Origin: a virus
Direction: 5' to 3' (one strand)
DNA length: 27,648 nt
IMG/VR virus record: IMGVR_UViG_3300010403_000046
Coordinates: 1 to 27,648 of that record
Shown here: positions 12,048 to 20,313 of the stretch, in pieces
How the letters are laid out: every line of letters starts with the position of its first letter
How positions within the stretch are numbered: position 1 is the stretch's first letter
The notes under the pieces: model-generated
The model's database searches: none
What the model was told of the DNA's origin: nothing
Seen by the model: only the letters and a program-made list of their open reading frames with translations
Translations under genes and position numbers: made by a program

Positions 12048-14012
12048 TTAGTTAGGTAAAGTTACCCCTTGAAAAGTGTTAGAAGAACTATTTCCCGGTA
12101 AGGTAATTCCATTATATGTAGTGCCCTGATCTGTAGAAACATTGCCCTGTAATCGGTTTATTATTTCATTCAAGGTAGTTCTAAATTCAGGTTCACTCTG
12201 TGATAGATTAAGCTTCGTAACAGCCTGGGCAAGTAATGCTCGTTCTGAGTCTGAAACTGTACCTTGTCCCTTAAGATACTTAACTCCTTCCAACGAAAGT
12301 TGAGCTTTAACCGAATTAAAATCGTTGACAAAGTTTGCTCGGTCGGTTCCGGGAATAAGACCATATCCAAAAGAATTAAGGAAACTGCTTTTACCAACAG
12401 CACTTGTGCCCTTCCCGGCATCAAATTTATTCAAAAGACTTTTTGCAGTTTGTAAGGCAGACTTTCCTAATTCCGTGGTTGTAGGTTTGCCTTCTGCTGA
12501 ATTTCCCATGGCCTGAAGCGCTACAGTAACTTTGTTTCTTAGTGCTGCCTGAGAAGCTGGAATCTCAGTAATCTTTGCAGTGCCGTTTTGGATTCTTTGA
12601 GCCCATGAATCAACAGTAACATCTGTACCAGGCGTGTAAGCTCCGGCAGCACCAGAAGTACCGGTATAAGTATTAAGGGCATCTTGGAAAGACATGCCCT
12701 TGTTGGCGTATATTTGAATTTGATCAGCAATAGCTTTTTTGCCTGCGGCCAATGTTGCATAGTTTGCATACGTTCCACCATCAGAAGCCTTAACTCCACT
12801 ATCAGTTTGGCCGGGAGCTCCAACAAATTTCATATTACCGGGATTATTTTTAACTCCAGCCAAAGAACCTCCTTCATTATTAATGATACCTGCCACTATT
12901 TTATCTATGCCTACATCTGAAATAGCCTGTGCCAAAGAAATGGTAGTATCAGTAATACCAGCACTGCTAGCAACATTTAAAGCACCACTTCCAGCTCCAC
13001 CCCCAAGCCCTGATTTTGAATTTAATGCTGCCGTTTGAGCTTGTTTATAGAGAAAATCAGGGCTTACTTTAATTTTTGCTTGTAATTTGGATAAGTCGGC
13101 ATTGAACGTCTTGCTGGAAGGATCAAGAGCAACAATTTGACTAGCAATATCTGGCTGACCGCTATCAAAAGCATTCTTTGCCCATTCGTGAGCTAATGCT
13201 GAATTATCTTTTGCCTTCTCCTTTGCATCAGCTATGGCCGTCTTCTCCTTATCAATCGCCAATCCCAAGGCTTCTGTCCGCTTTTTATCAATACTAGCTA
13301 AAACATCCTTATTCAGTTCGTACTGTTTCTCTTTAATAGCCAAGGCATCTTCAATAGGCTTGTATTTAAGGTCAATGATCTGCTGGGCCTTATCTTTGGC
13401 AGCTTGCAGGCGTAGCTGTGAGCCTGTAGCGGCTGCCGCGGCAATATCTGACTGTTGGCCAATAGACAGGGCTTTGAGGGCGTTTAAACGCAATGCCCCG
13501 GCATCTTGAGGAGCCACTCCCCTATCGGTTGCACCGGTATTGGCATTTCTTTCTTGGGTTTGAATAGGAATTGCTTGTGCTTCCCTGTTCAGAGAAGAAG
13601 CCTTGGCGTTTAAATCAGCTAATTGTTGGACATAGCGGTTCAGATTGGCTGTTTCGGTATTTACTCCCGCTGTTTCATTGGCTGCAGCGGTATCAGCAGT
13701 CCGGCCAGTCAGCTGTTCCATTAAGTTAGTGATTTCGGTTCCCGTTTTATTCTGTTGATTCTGTGAGGCAGTAAGTTGGTTATTTAAGGCGGTGTAGTCG
13801 TTGATAATGGAATCGGTAACGCCTCCGGTAATGGAAGGATAATTAGTGGTATCTGGCGTAGGCGCAGTAATCCGTAGAGGCGTTGCAGGAGCAATATTAG
13901 AAGCGGGAATAACACTAGAACCCAAGTTGCTAGTAGCCTCCGCCCTAGCAGCGGCGGTAGCAGTGGGGTTAGCGAGAACTGATTGATAATAGTTTGTAAA
14001 ATCTGTTGGCAT
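12048..14012 (-). CDS. Internal virion protein with transglycosylase-like domain (654 aa)
   Basis: Residues 1-60 are Pro/Thr/Ala-rich; about 65-330 are coiled coil; a lysozyme-like module at about 365-455 carries a candidate catalytic Glu380 (IINNEGG), the NNPGN motif (389-393) and the ANYATLAAGKKAI segment typical of phage structural transglycosylases; about 500-620 is a helical domain with the KGQGTVSDSERALLAQAV motif found in many virion-internal proteins. It would open peptidoglycan locally during DNA entry. Neighbouring nozzle and adaptor genes and the second large helical protein support a T7-like ejection complex. Membrane or tape-measure roles are less likely because no tail tube genes exist. 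Confidence 0.75.
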   Translation of the reverse strand: MPTDFTNYYQSVLANPTATAAARAEATSNLGSSVIPASNIAPATPLRITAPTPDTTNYPSITGGVTDSIINDYTALNNQLTASQNQQNKTGTEITNLMEQLTGRTADTAAANETAGVNTETANLNRYVQQLADLNAKASSLNREAQAIPIQTQERNANTGATDRGVAPQDAGALRLNALKALSIGQQSDIAAAAATGSQLRLQAAKDKAQQIIDLKYKPIEDALAIKEKQYELNKDVLASIDKKRTEALGLAIDKEKTAIADAKEKAKDNSALAHEWAKNAFDSGQPDIASQIVALDPSSKTFNADLSKLQAKIKVSPDFLYKQAQTAALNSKSGLGGGAGSGALNVASSAGITDTTISLAQAISDVGIDKIVAGIINNEGGSLAGVKNNPGNMKFVGAPGQTDSGVKASDGGTYANYATLAAGKKAIADQIQIYANKGMSFQDALNTYTGTSGAAGAYTPGTDVTVDSWAQRIQNGTAKITEIPASQAALRNKVTVALQAMGNSAEGKPTTTELGKSALQTAKSLLNKFDAGKGTSAVGKSSFLNSFGYGLIPGTDRANFVNDFNSVKAQLSLEGVKYLKGQGTVSDSERALLAQAVTKLNLSQSEPEFRTTLNEIINRLQGNVSTDQGTTYNGITLPGNSSSNTFQGVTLPN

Positions 14013-14013
14013 A

Positions 14014-14466
14014 TTATGTTATGGCTAGAGTCCTAAATTGTTCGTACCAATTAGCACCGTCGCTGATAAAACTTATTAACGCTGATTTGCTTGCGGTTCC
14101 CGTTAGGGTTCCTGATGATTTAAAATTTGTTCCAAAGGTGATAACTTTTCCTGATGTGGCGTCGTTGGTAATTAGAATTTTCAATTCTTGCCCGGCTTGT
14201 CCTGCGGCAGAAGCGTTAATCGTGGCGTTTCCTGTGGCATTTACCGTGGTGGTTTTTTGGAGCAAAGTTTTGCTTACATCCAAGGAAATCGTGGCAGCAT
14301 AGGCAATCGTCAGCCATGTTTTTTTAAAAAACACATTGTTGTTGAAATATACCGGGTTTGCAAAAACGTCCTGGGTAATACTATGTGTCCGGTAATAAAC
14401 ATCTCTCAGTTGGTTAAGCTGGTTCTGGACGCTATCTATTTGTTTTTTTAATTCCTCATTGCTCAT
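14014..14466 (-). CDS. Small tail protein: coiled-coil stem and beta tip (150 aa)
   Basis: A trimer-like coiled coil at 1-28 (NEELKKQIDSVQNQLNQLRD) followed by a beta-rich C-terminal domain (about 70-150) containing 'GQELKILITNDATSGKVITF' and a late Trp (GANWYEQF). The same plan recurs at the tip of the large fibre and in the 116-aa protein. It overlaps the upstream stop by ATGA and is one base from the internal virion gene. Probably a short tail spike or a fibre joint. Confidence 0.6.
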   Translation of the reverse strand: MSNEELKKQIDSVQNQLNQLRDVYYRTHSITQDVFANPVYFNNNVFFKKTWLTIAYAATISLDVSKTLLQKTTTVNATGNATINASAAGQAGQELKILITNDATSGKVITFGTNFKSSGTLTGTASKSALISFISDGANWYEQFRTLAIT

Positions 14467-15935
14467 TGGTTCAAAAAGTCATATTCGTATTCATAGTATT
14501 TGATCTCCACTCCCCCGGTGCTTTCTAGTTGGAACTGTATCTCCCTGCCTGCGGTAAATGCCAATCCGTCAACTTGCATGGTGGTTTGTTTCATTTCTTC
14601 TGCTGCTGCGGTGGTTTCACTTAATATAGAAGTCATAGTGGACGTATCAACCGCATACTTTACAGTAATAGTTCCGCTGCTTTTTCCAGTGTAATAGATC
14701 CTAAACGCCTTTAACTGTTTCATTTTCCCCCTATCATCAATAGGCATATCCGGGTTAATAGTGGTTTTATACACACTCGTGTTGGCATATGTGGCGGTTG
14801 TTTTGGTGCGCATAAAAACGTACGTTCCTATTGCAGAAACTCCAGTCCATAGAATGTCCCCTATCATGGCCAATCCCTGGAAAACTACTGCGGTAGTGCC
14901 ATTCAATAGGTATCGTTCCTTGGCAATGATATATCTTCCTTCTTTGTTTTGTCCTACCGTGTATACGCAATCATCTCCGGCGAATCCAAAATATAATCTA
15001 TTCCTATTCTTCAACTTCAAAAAAGTTGCGATTAATGATGTGGAAATTGAAAGTTGCCGTATAGTTTGGATTTGGCCGCCAGAATATACTTTGACAATCA
15101 AATAACTAACACTTGGTTCATATCCGGTAACAGAAACCTTGTGGGACTGCATTACCCCGATAAGATCATTGTTTAAGTTTTCTAAAATGTTAATTGAGCC
15201 TTCTCCAAAATCTAATGCTTGCTGGAAAGTATTTAAGGTCATATCCCTGCCCCACAAGTAAACTACTGAGTTCCCTGTACCCCGTAGTGGTTTCATTGCA
15301 ATGGCAAGATAAGTTCCGTAATCAGTCATAGAAACCGGCTGCTTACCTGCTGGGATTAGAGTTGTGCTTTTAGTGAAAGTCGTTCCATCCCAGCTAAAAA
15401 TAGTCGTCCCAATGATACCGTAAAGAACATTATCCTCTGGATGAACAAAAGGCCGTACAAAAGGCGATGCGCCAGCGCTTGTCACGGTATCTATGTTTGT
15501 AACTACACCTCCGCTGTCGTACCGAATCAAAGTCCATGTAGTCCCAGAAAGGCTCAAAGCAAAGTATTTATCCTTGTAAACCACCGCGCTGCCTTTCTGA
15601 TATACCCCAGCTGGACCATCTGCCTGCGGGTTAAACCCAGAAGAACTATCTGTTGCATCTTTGGTAAAAAATTCAGCCACTGAAGAACCTCCTGCCTTAT
15701 ACCCGCTGGCGGTTAAGTAATAAGTTCCTGCGATCAAAGAATATTCAACAAAATCAAGCTCAATATCGTCCATGGTTCCTACCACAGTTTCAGCAACTGA
15801 ATCAGGATAAGGGATGAGCTTATGGGGGTTAGTAAAAATATCAAAATTCTTTGAGTATTCAGATTCATCAGTAGCAAAAGTCCTTAAGTCTTCTGCGTGT
15901 CCCCCATCAAATTTGTTTTGTTTGGCTAGTGGCAT
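14463..15935 (-). CDS. Beta-propeller-like tail protein, candidate tail nozzle (490 aa)
   Basis: A beta-rich protein in which blade-like segments repeat (VVYKDKYFALSLSGTTWTLI, ILWTGVSAIGTYVFMR, TYYLTASGYK), preceded by the N-terminal FDGGHAEDLRT...SEYSKNFDIFTNP stretch. T7-type nozzle proteins (gp12) and P22 gp10 carry similar propellers. The order adaptor (17437), then this protein, then internal virion proteins agrees with the podovirus tail. No tail tube or tape measure is present. The assignment is structural inference. Confidence 0.55.
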   Translation of the reverse strand: MPLAKQNKFDGGHAEDLRTFATDESEYSKNFDIFTNPHKLIPYPDSVAETVVGTMDDIELDFVEYSLIAGTYYLTASGYKAGGSSVAEFFTKDATDSSSGFNPQADGPAGVYQKGSAVVYKDKYFALSLSGTTWTLIRYDSGGVVTNIDTVTSAGASPFVRPFVHPEDNVLYGIIGTTIFSWDGTTFTKSTTLIPAGKQPVSMTDYGTYLAIAMKPLRGTGNSVVYLWGRDMTLNTFQQALDFGEGSINILENLNNDLIGVMQSHKVSVTGYEPSVSYLIVKVYSGGQIQTIRQLSISTSLIATFLKLKNRNRLYFGFAGDDCVYTVGQNKEGRYIIAKERYLLNGTTAVVFQGLAMIGDILWTGVSAIGTYVFMRTKTTATYANTSVYKTTINPDMPIDDRGKMKQLKAFRIYYTGKSSGTITVKYAVDTSTMTSILSETTAAAEEMKQTTMQVDGLAFTAGREIQFQLESTGGVEIKYYEYEYDFLNQ

Positions 15936-17008
15936 TAACTTTTTGTTCTATTTACCCATGTTGAAACTGCATTTTTGGCTTGGTTTACAACGCTGCTGGC
16001 ATGCTTGATAATGTTTGTCATAGAAGAAGTGCTGCTTTTGGCTAAATTGGTAATAACAGATCCTATAATCCGTATTGTAGGAACAAGAGCCTGGATGTTA
16101 AGGGTTGCCAATGGCACAGAAATAATTTGCTTTACTGTAGGAACAAGAGCCTGGATGTTAAGGGTTGCCAATGGCACAGAAATGGTTACGTTCCCTAATA
16201 CACAGGTAAAGGTGCCGTTTGAAGTAAAGGTATGGATGGTATAGGCTCCCGAAGTGGTAATAGTTCCTCCCGTAGAAGAAGTGGAAACTCCATCGCTTCC
16301 ATCGGTCTTATAAGCAATAATCACTACACCGCTTCCTCCTGCCCCTCCAGTTTTTTGGCCACTGGAACCGTTGTTAGTTCCGGCTCCCCCACCGCCTCCT
16401 CCGGTATTGGCGGTTGCGCTAGAGCCATTGGCGTTTCCCGAACCTCCTGCCCCTCCGCCGCCAGAAGCCGTACCTCCCGTAGTTCCACCCGCGCCATCTC
16501 CGGCTCCGCCGCCACCTGCGCGTTGCACTGAAGAACCAGAAATAGAACTTGAAGTTCCGGCTCCCCCATTGCCACCGTTTCCACCTGAACCTGCAGAGCC
16601 TGCTGCCCCAGATCCCCCACCGCCTCCGCCTGCGTTTGCACCGCTATAAGCTCCACCATTGTTTCCTTGGCTTGCAGTTCCATTTCCAGGACTGCCACTT
16701 TGGGTTCCACCTCCTCCTGAACCTCCGTTAGCTCCACCGTTGTTTTTATTAGCACCACCGCCTCCGCCTACCGCCGTTAAGCTGTCAAAGACCGAATTAC
16801 CTCCACTTACCCCCACTCCTGTGTCAGTAGTGGCTCCGGCTCCGCCACTTCCAACAGTGATTGAATATGCCTGCTGGGTAACAGTATGGGTAAGGTCTTC
16901 AAGATAGCCTCCGGCTCCGCCGCCAGAAGCTCCAACTTGTTCATTGTTGGAAGTGGCACCTCCTCCACCCCCACCGCCTATAACTAATGCCCAAACTGTT
17001 GCTGGCAT
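15935..17008 (-). CDS. Glycine-rich adhesin-like tail protein (357 aa)
   Basis: After a short beta start (MPATVWALVIGGGGGGG) about 200 residues consist mostly of Gly with Asn, Ser, Thr and Ala in blocks such as GGGGGGSGAAGSAGSGG, predicted to form a polyglycine-II bundle as in T4-like gp38 adhesins. It closes with GSGVVIIAYK, then a beta segment and two copies of a 20-residue repeat (SVPLATLNIQALVPT). The C-terminal 45 residues are helical and basic. It is probably exposed at the tail and binds the host. Its Gly codons give a high-GC island and long false reading frames on the other strand. Confidence 0.75.
   Translation of the reverse strand: MPATVWALVIGGGGGGGATSNNEQVGASGGGAGGYLEDLTHTVTQQAYSITVGSGGAGATTDTGVGVSGGNSVFDSLTAVGGGGGANKNNGGANGGSGGGGTQSGSPGNGTASQGNNGGAYSGANAGGGGGGSGAAGSAGSGGNGGNGGAGTSSSISGSSVQRAGGGGAGDGAGGTTGGTASGGGGAGGSGNANGSSATANTGGGGGGAGTNNGSSGQKTGGAGGSGVVIIAYKTDGSDGVSTSSTGGTITTSGAYTIHTFTSNGTFTCVLGNVTISVPLATLNIQALVPTVKQIISVPLATLNIQALVPTIRIIGSVITNLAKSSTSSMTNIIKHASSVVNQAKNAVSTWVNRTKS
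16076..16183 (-). repeat. 60-bp tandem duplication inside the adhesin gene
   Basis: Bases 16076-16123 recur without a mismatch at 16136-16183 (period 60, 48 identical bases), duplicating exactly 20 codons. The lack of silent differences points to a recent or gene-converted duplication. Confidence 0.95.
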
Positions 17009-17009
17009 G

Positions 17010-17426
17010 TTAACTGCTGGTTATATTAAATATTCCACTGGCGTTCCAAGTTAAAGTAAACGTAGCTGAAGATGTCTGGTCTGAACCAAAATCCACATAA
17101 GCGATCACCCTGCTGGTTCCCGTTTCATAAATCACCGCATAGCGCATGGTTTTGGAAGCCGTGAACGTCCACGTAGAATCATCGGCATCAAAAACTACCG
17201 TGGTGGTTCCCGTAAAAGCAGGACTACCTAAAGCAATTCCACCGGTAGTGTATCCGTTTCCAGTAGCCACCTCCCCCGAAAGCCCAGAATATAAAGTGTC
17301 AGTCAGAGCCGGTGTGTAGGTATTGGTGAACAAAGCTACCTTCACGGTGCCTCCGTCAAAATCCAAGGCATTACCGTTAAATTGGCGTAGCTTGGTTTGG
17401 TTATAAATGTTGAATGTTACTGCCAT
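17010..17426 (-). CDS. Phage structural protein, tail/decoration type (138 aa)
   Basis: A beta-rich protein of a widespread phage type: 'NGNALDFDGGTVKVALFTNTYTP', a loop ending in 'SGEVATGNGYTTGG', then 'ALGSPAFTGTTTVVFDADD' and a closing 'MRYAVIYETGTSRVIAYVDF'. Such proteins occur beside neck and tail genes. It lies one base from the adhesin and ten from the adaptor gene. Location in the virion is well supported; the exact position (fibre base or decoration) is not. Confidence 0.7.
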   Translation of the reverse strand: MAVTFNIYNQTKLRQFNGNALDFDGGTVKVALFTNTYTPALTDTLYSGLSGEVATGNGYTTGGIALGSPAFTGTTTVVFDADDSTWTFTASKTMRYAVIYETGTSRVIAYVDFGSDQTSSATFTLTWNASGIFNITSS

Positions 17427-17436
17427 AGTTTTTTAG

Positions 17437-18171
17437 TTAACGTGAGCTTCGGTACCTTGGGAGGATTTGCGTCCTTTCGTCTTTATTTCTCTTGGAATAG
17501 TATCCCTCAATTAATCCGGTGATTCCTCTATCTTCATCGCCTTCAAATTTTATTAGTTCATTTGCCAGCGCAGCTGTTTGGGGCAATCCTTTATCTAAAC
17601 AGTAAAAATACGAAGGCCTAATGGCTAAATATTCATGAAGCGTCCAAGGGATTCCGGGCTTCTTCGTTCCCGTGGATACATCTCCTGAAGTGAAATAAAC
17701 CGGGGTGCGGTTGATGTAAATTTCTAAAGCGTTTGCTAAGGAGTAGTTGGGGATGTCTATTAAAAATATCCCATTGGCGGTAACGCGGTATTTTGAAGGG
17801 ATACTCTGAACCGTTGAATTTAAATCGTTATCATCACCGGTCTGCAAATCCACTTGCCTCAACGTGGTCCAGTTACCTGCGCTATCTTTAATTCTTACCT
17901 TATAAACATCTAAAATTTGGTTTCCTGTCTGGTCTGTCAGGAAAGAATAATCCTGTTGGCCTGATACAAGTGCTGTGGTGATGATCGGATAATCAGATTG
18001 GTTGGAATCATCCACCTGCCATTTTCCTTCTGCTGCAATGGCCTTGAGCATAAATATGTTCAAGGTGTTATTGATAGCTAAAGTTTTTTGGACAGTCGTA
18101 AAACTGCTCGTAGTGTTATTCTGAGTATTGGTGTGCTGTTGAATCTGATCTAAGATCTCGGTAATAGTCAT
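17437..18171 (-). CDS. Head-tail adaptor / tail tubular protein A-like (244 aa)
   Basis: The N-terminal 60 residues are helical; a central beta segment (SDYPIITTALVSGQQDYSFL ... LDVYKVRIKDSAGNWTTLRQV) has the form seen in T7 gp11-like adaptors, and the C-terminal part is helical again (LHEYLAIRPSYFYCLDKGLP). These proteins form the 12-fold ring between portal and nozzle. Gene order fits: it lies between the capsid module and the propeller protein. It overlaps the coiled-coil gene by ATGA. Confidence 0.7.
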   Translation of the reverse strand: MTITEILDQIQQHTNTQNNTTSSFTTVQKTLAINNTLNIFMLKAIAAEGKWQVDDSNQSDYPIITTALVSGQQDYSFLTDQTGNQILDVYKVRIKDSAGNWTTLRQVDLQTGDDNDLNSTVQSIPSKYRVTANGIFLIDIPNYSLANALEIYINRTPVYFTSGDVSTGTKKPGIPWTLHEYLAIRPSYFYCLDKGLPQTAALANELIKFEGDEDRGITGLIEGYYSKRNKDERTQILPRYRSSR

Positions 18172-18707
18172 TGGTTCTTCTTGGCGAAATTAGTTTTGAA
18201 ATCCTCTAAATGGTTAAAAATGGTAGCTACAATCTCCCCATTTTCAAACTTTATGGATTCGTAGTCTTCATAACTGTCTTCTAGCAAAGGCTTCATCAGC
18301 TTTCTAGATAAAGGAATAATCTTGTCATTGTATTTCTGGGCTTTTATGGCTATTTTATTCCGTTCTCCCTCTAATTCTTCCTTTTTCTTTTTAATCTCAT
18401 CATATTTATCGTGAAGCTCAGAAGGCACCTGGGCTTTCATTCGGTCATAAATCTCCTTTTTAATAAGGTTCATTTCTTCTACACACTGGCTTACCCTTTC
18501 AGTGAGGGATTTTTCTTTTTCGTGCAAGTCGCTAATATCCACTTTCTTTTCTTCTTCTTGGAGCTTTAAATCGATTTCGGTGAGCTCTTTTTCTAATGCT
18601 TCAATCTCTTCTGATTTTGCCCTCCCTTTGGTAATGAAATCAGACTTTTCTAAAAGCAATTTCTTCAATTTTTCACTCTCTAGTTTTACGGTTCGGGGAT
18701 AGCTCAT
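18168..18707 (-). CDS. Hypothetical coiled-coil protein (179 aa)
   Basis: Highly charged, almost all helix: coiled coil at about 5-130 (EEIEALEKELTEIDLKLQEE ... KKKKEELEGERNKIAIKAQK), then a short globular end (LEDSYEDYESIKFENGEIVA). It is ATGA-coupled on both sides, between the glycosyltransferase and the adaptor. It may be a minor head protein or an assembly factor. No catalytic motif is visible. Confidence 0.6.
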   Translation of the reverse strand: MSYPRTVKLESEKLKKLLLEKSDFITKGRAKSEEIEALEKELTEIDLKLQEEEKKVDISDLHEKEKSLTERVSQCVEEMNLIKKEIYDRMKAQVPSELHDKYDEIKKKKEELEGERNKIAIKAQKYNDKIIPLSRKLMKPLLEDSYEDYESIKFENGEIVATIFNHLEDFKTNFAKKNQ

Positions 18708-19777
18708 TTAAGTAAGGATTCATAGGCTTCCTGCCAAAGGTGAGCCTTATTATTAATGTTATAGTTTTCAAGAACGTACTCATGGGCTTGTTTTCCTAGC
18801 GCCCTACGGTATTCTTTGTCGTTGATCAGTTTTTCAATCTGATCAATCCAGCTTGCGGTGTCAGTTGCCAGCAATAAATGTTTCTGGTCTTCTGGATTTT
18901 GCTCATAGGGACTGTCCTTAGTCGGAAAGCTTTGGGCAATAGTGGCGATTTTAAGCATTGAGTTCTCCAAAAACTTCAAATTGCTCTTGCATCGGTTAAA
19001 AAGGCTGTCGTAACGGGGAATAATCACCATATCTAGCTTTAGCTCGTTCAACTTTTCGTAGTATTCGTGGGCTGAAGTAAGAGGATGCCATTCAATATTG
19101 ATTTTGCTAAGCCAATCGTATTCGTCTACGTATAGCTGGCGATAAATCTCATTATTGGAAGGCGTGGGAACCGACAAAAGTACTATTCTTACCCGTGGGT
19201 CGTTCTGGTAATGCTCTACAATGGGCTTTAAGACTTCCATATCAGCAGTCATAGCCACACTGCCGGTAATGCCAATACGCACTACGTCAGTTTCGTTTTT
19301 TAAAATTTCGTCAGGCCAATAAAACGGATCAACTGTGTTGTGTAAAACAATAGTATTTGGATTTATGGCTTCATATTCTTTTTTGAGAAATTCTGTGGAG
19401 CAAGTCACTAAATCAGCTTCTTTTAAGAATGCGTCTACGTTTTCATTTAAGACTCCCAGTCCCCTTTTGAGCATCTGCTCATTCATGTATTCGTTAAATT
19501 TGAAGCCACCATGATCCTTGTAGGTATCATCATTATCAAAAACAATTTTTTTGCCTTGTTTCTTTAGCATTCTGGCCATTTCCAGCTTTTCTTTCCTTTC
19601 TGGGCGGTGAAATACCACAATGTCGGCATCTAAAACGGCCTTGGCTTTGTTTTCAGGCGTCATTTGGTTGGGATTCAAAGTCGTCCTATCTCCATCCCAG
19701 CCATTTGCTTGTAAAGGAAAAAGGCATCGTACGTTGTAGCATCCCTGCAGTTCTGAATTTACGTAATAGACTTTCAT
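18704..19777 (-). CDS. GT-B glycosyltransferase inside the virion operon (357 aa)
   Basis: A GT4-like glycosyltransferase: a Rossmann N-terminal half with 'DADIVVFHRP' and 'KKIVFDNDDTYKDHG', a linker 'ADLVTCSTEFLKKEY', then 'TIVLHNTVDPFYWP' and the start of the second Rossmann domain 'VRIGITGSVAMTAD', with a donor-binding region near 'CKSNLKFLENSMLKI' and a closing helix. It would transfer a sugar from a nucleotide-sugar donor, in the cytoplasm. It sits between capsid and tail genes and is ATGA-coupled on both sides, so the acceptor is plausibly a virion protein, for example the Ser/Thr-rich adhesins; modifying host polymers is the alternative. Confidence 0.8.
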   Translation of the reverse strand: MKVYYVNSELQGCYNVRCLFPLQANGWDGDRTTLNPNQMTPENKAKAVLDADIVVFHRPERKEKLEMARMLKKQGKKIVFDNDDTYKDHGGFKFNEYMNEQMLKRGLGVLNENVDAFLKEADLVTCSTEFLKKEYEAINPNTIVLHNTVDPFYWPDEILKNETDVVRIGITGSVAMTADMEVLKPIVEHYQNDPRVRIVLLSVPTPSNNEIYRQLYVDEYDWLSKINIEWHPLTSAHEYYEKLNELKLDMVIIPRYDSLFNRCKSNLKFLENSMLKIATIAQSFPTKDSPYEQNPEDQKHLLLATDTASWIDQIEKLINDKEYRRALGKQAHEYVLENYNINNKAHLWQEAYESLLK

Positions 19778-20064
19778 TGTTCAAGAAGTTCTAATTCTTT
19801 CTTTTTTTCAGCGATCTTTAGCTTTTTTAATTCCTCCAAAGCTTTTAAATTCCTCTTGGCTTCTTCTATCTGTTCAAGAATGGATAGTGACCCACTTGCC
19901 GGGTTTGCGCTTGATACAGAGGCTTTTTGGGACTCTGCCGTTGGCTGTGGAATTTCCTCTTGGTTAGATTCAATCACCTCCTTTGTTTTAGGATGCACCA
20001 CATCCCCTTTGGCGTTGATACGCACGCTCGTTTTTTTTATATTTGCTCCCATTACTACTGGCAT
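19774..20064 (-). CDS. Hypothetical 96-aa protein with C-terminal coiled coil
   Basis: A basic beta-like N-terminus (ANIKKTSVRINAKGDVVHP), a Ser/Pro/Gln-rich linker (about 35-60) and a charged coiled coil (about 62-96, EQIEEAKRNLKALEELKKL). It overlaps the glycosyltransferase by ATGA. An alternative start is Met5. It follows the capsid genes, so a minor capsid or assembly role is possible. No family is recognised. Confidence 0.55.
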   Translation of the reverse strand: MPVVMGANIKKTSVRINAKGDVVHPKTKEVIESNQEEIPQPTAESQKASVSSANPASGSLSILEQIEEAKRNLKALEELKKLKIAEKKKELELLEQ

Positions 20065-20073
20065 AATTGTTTT

Positions 20074-20116
20074 CAGATTTACTCCTATCTCGCAATCTGA
20101 ATTGAGTAGGAGTAAA
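20074..20116. other. Stable hairpin / possible pseudoknot after the capsid genes
   Basis: TTTACTCCTA (20078-20087) pairs perfectly with TAGGAGTAAA (20107-20116), while CAGATT (20074-20079) pairs with AATCTG (20094-20099). The arms interleave with loops compatible with an H-type pseudoknot, or alternate. No U-tract follows, so it is more likely a stabilising or processing element than a terminator. Confidence 0.5.
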
Positions 20117-20133
20117 CAATTACTAATTAATTG

Positions 20134-20295
20134 CTAGGTATAACTCTCTTCGTCGTATAAGACATAGTTAGCTGGTACCGTTTTAAAGGTGCTATCTTTT
20201 GTCTTAACCGTCCGAGTGTCCGGATCGCCATAAAGTGTTTGCTCAGCCTGAGTCCGCACTTTTTGCGATTGCTGATTGATTGAGTTATTGGCCAT
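20134..20295 (-). CDS. Hypothetical 53-aa protein next to the capsid gene
   Basis: A 53-residue frame 18 bases after the major capsid gene. It is polar, Gln-rich at the start (MANNSINQQSQKVRTQAEQT) and ends 'TVPANYVLYDEESYT', with several Thr/Asp and no hydrophobic core. Such short polar proteins beside a capsid gene can be head decoration or completion proteins, but no family is recognised. Codon use matches its neighbours. It is followed by the 20074-20116 structure. Confidence 0.55.
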   Translation of the reverse strand: MANNSINQQSQKVRTQAEQTLYGDPDTRTVKTKDSTFKTVPANYVLYDEESYT

Positions 20296-20313
20296 GGTCT
20301 TTTACTTTAATTA

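Noticed and set aside
16232-16907. Several plus- and minus-strand frames across the glycine-rich adhesin
   Set aside because: Same effect: GC-rich glycine coding leaves all frames open. Compositions (Pro- or Gln/Glu-rich) are artefactual.
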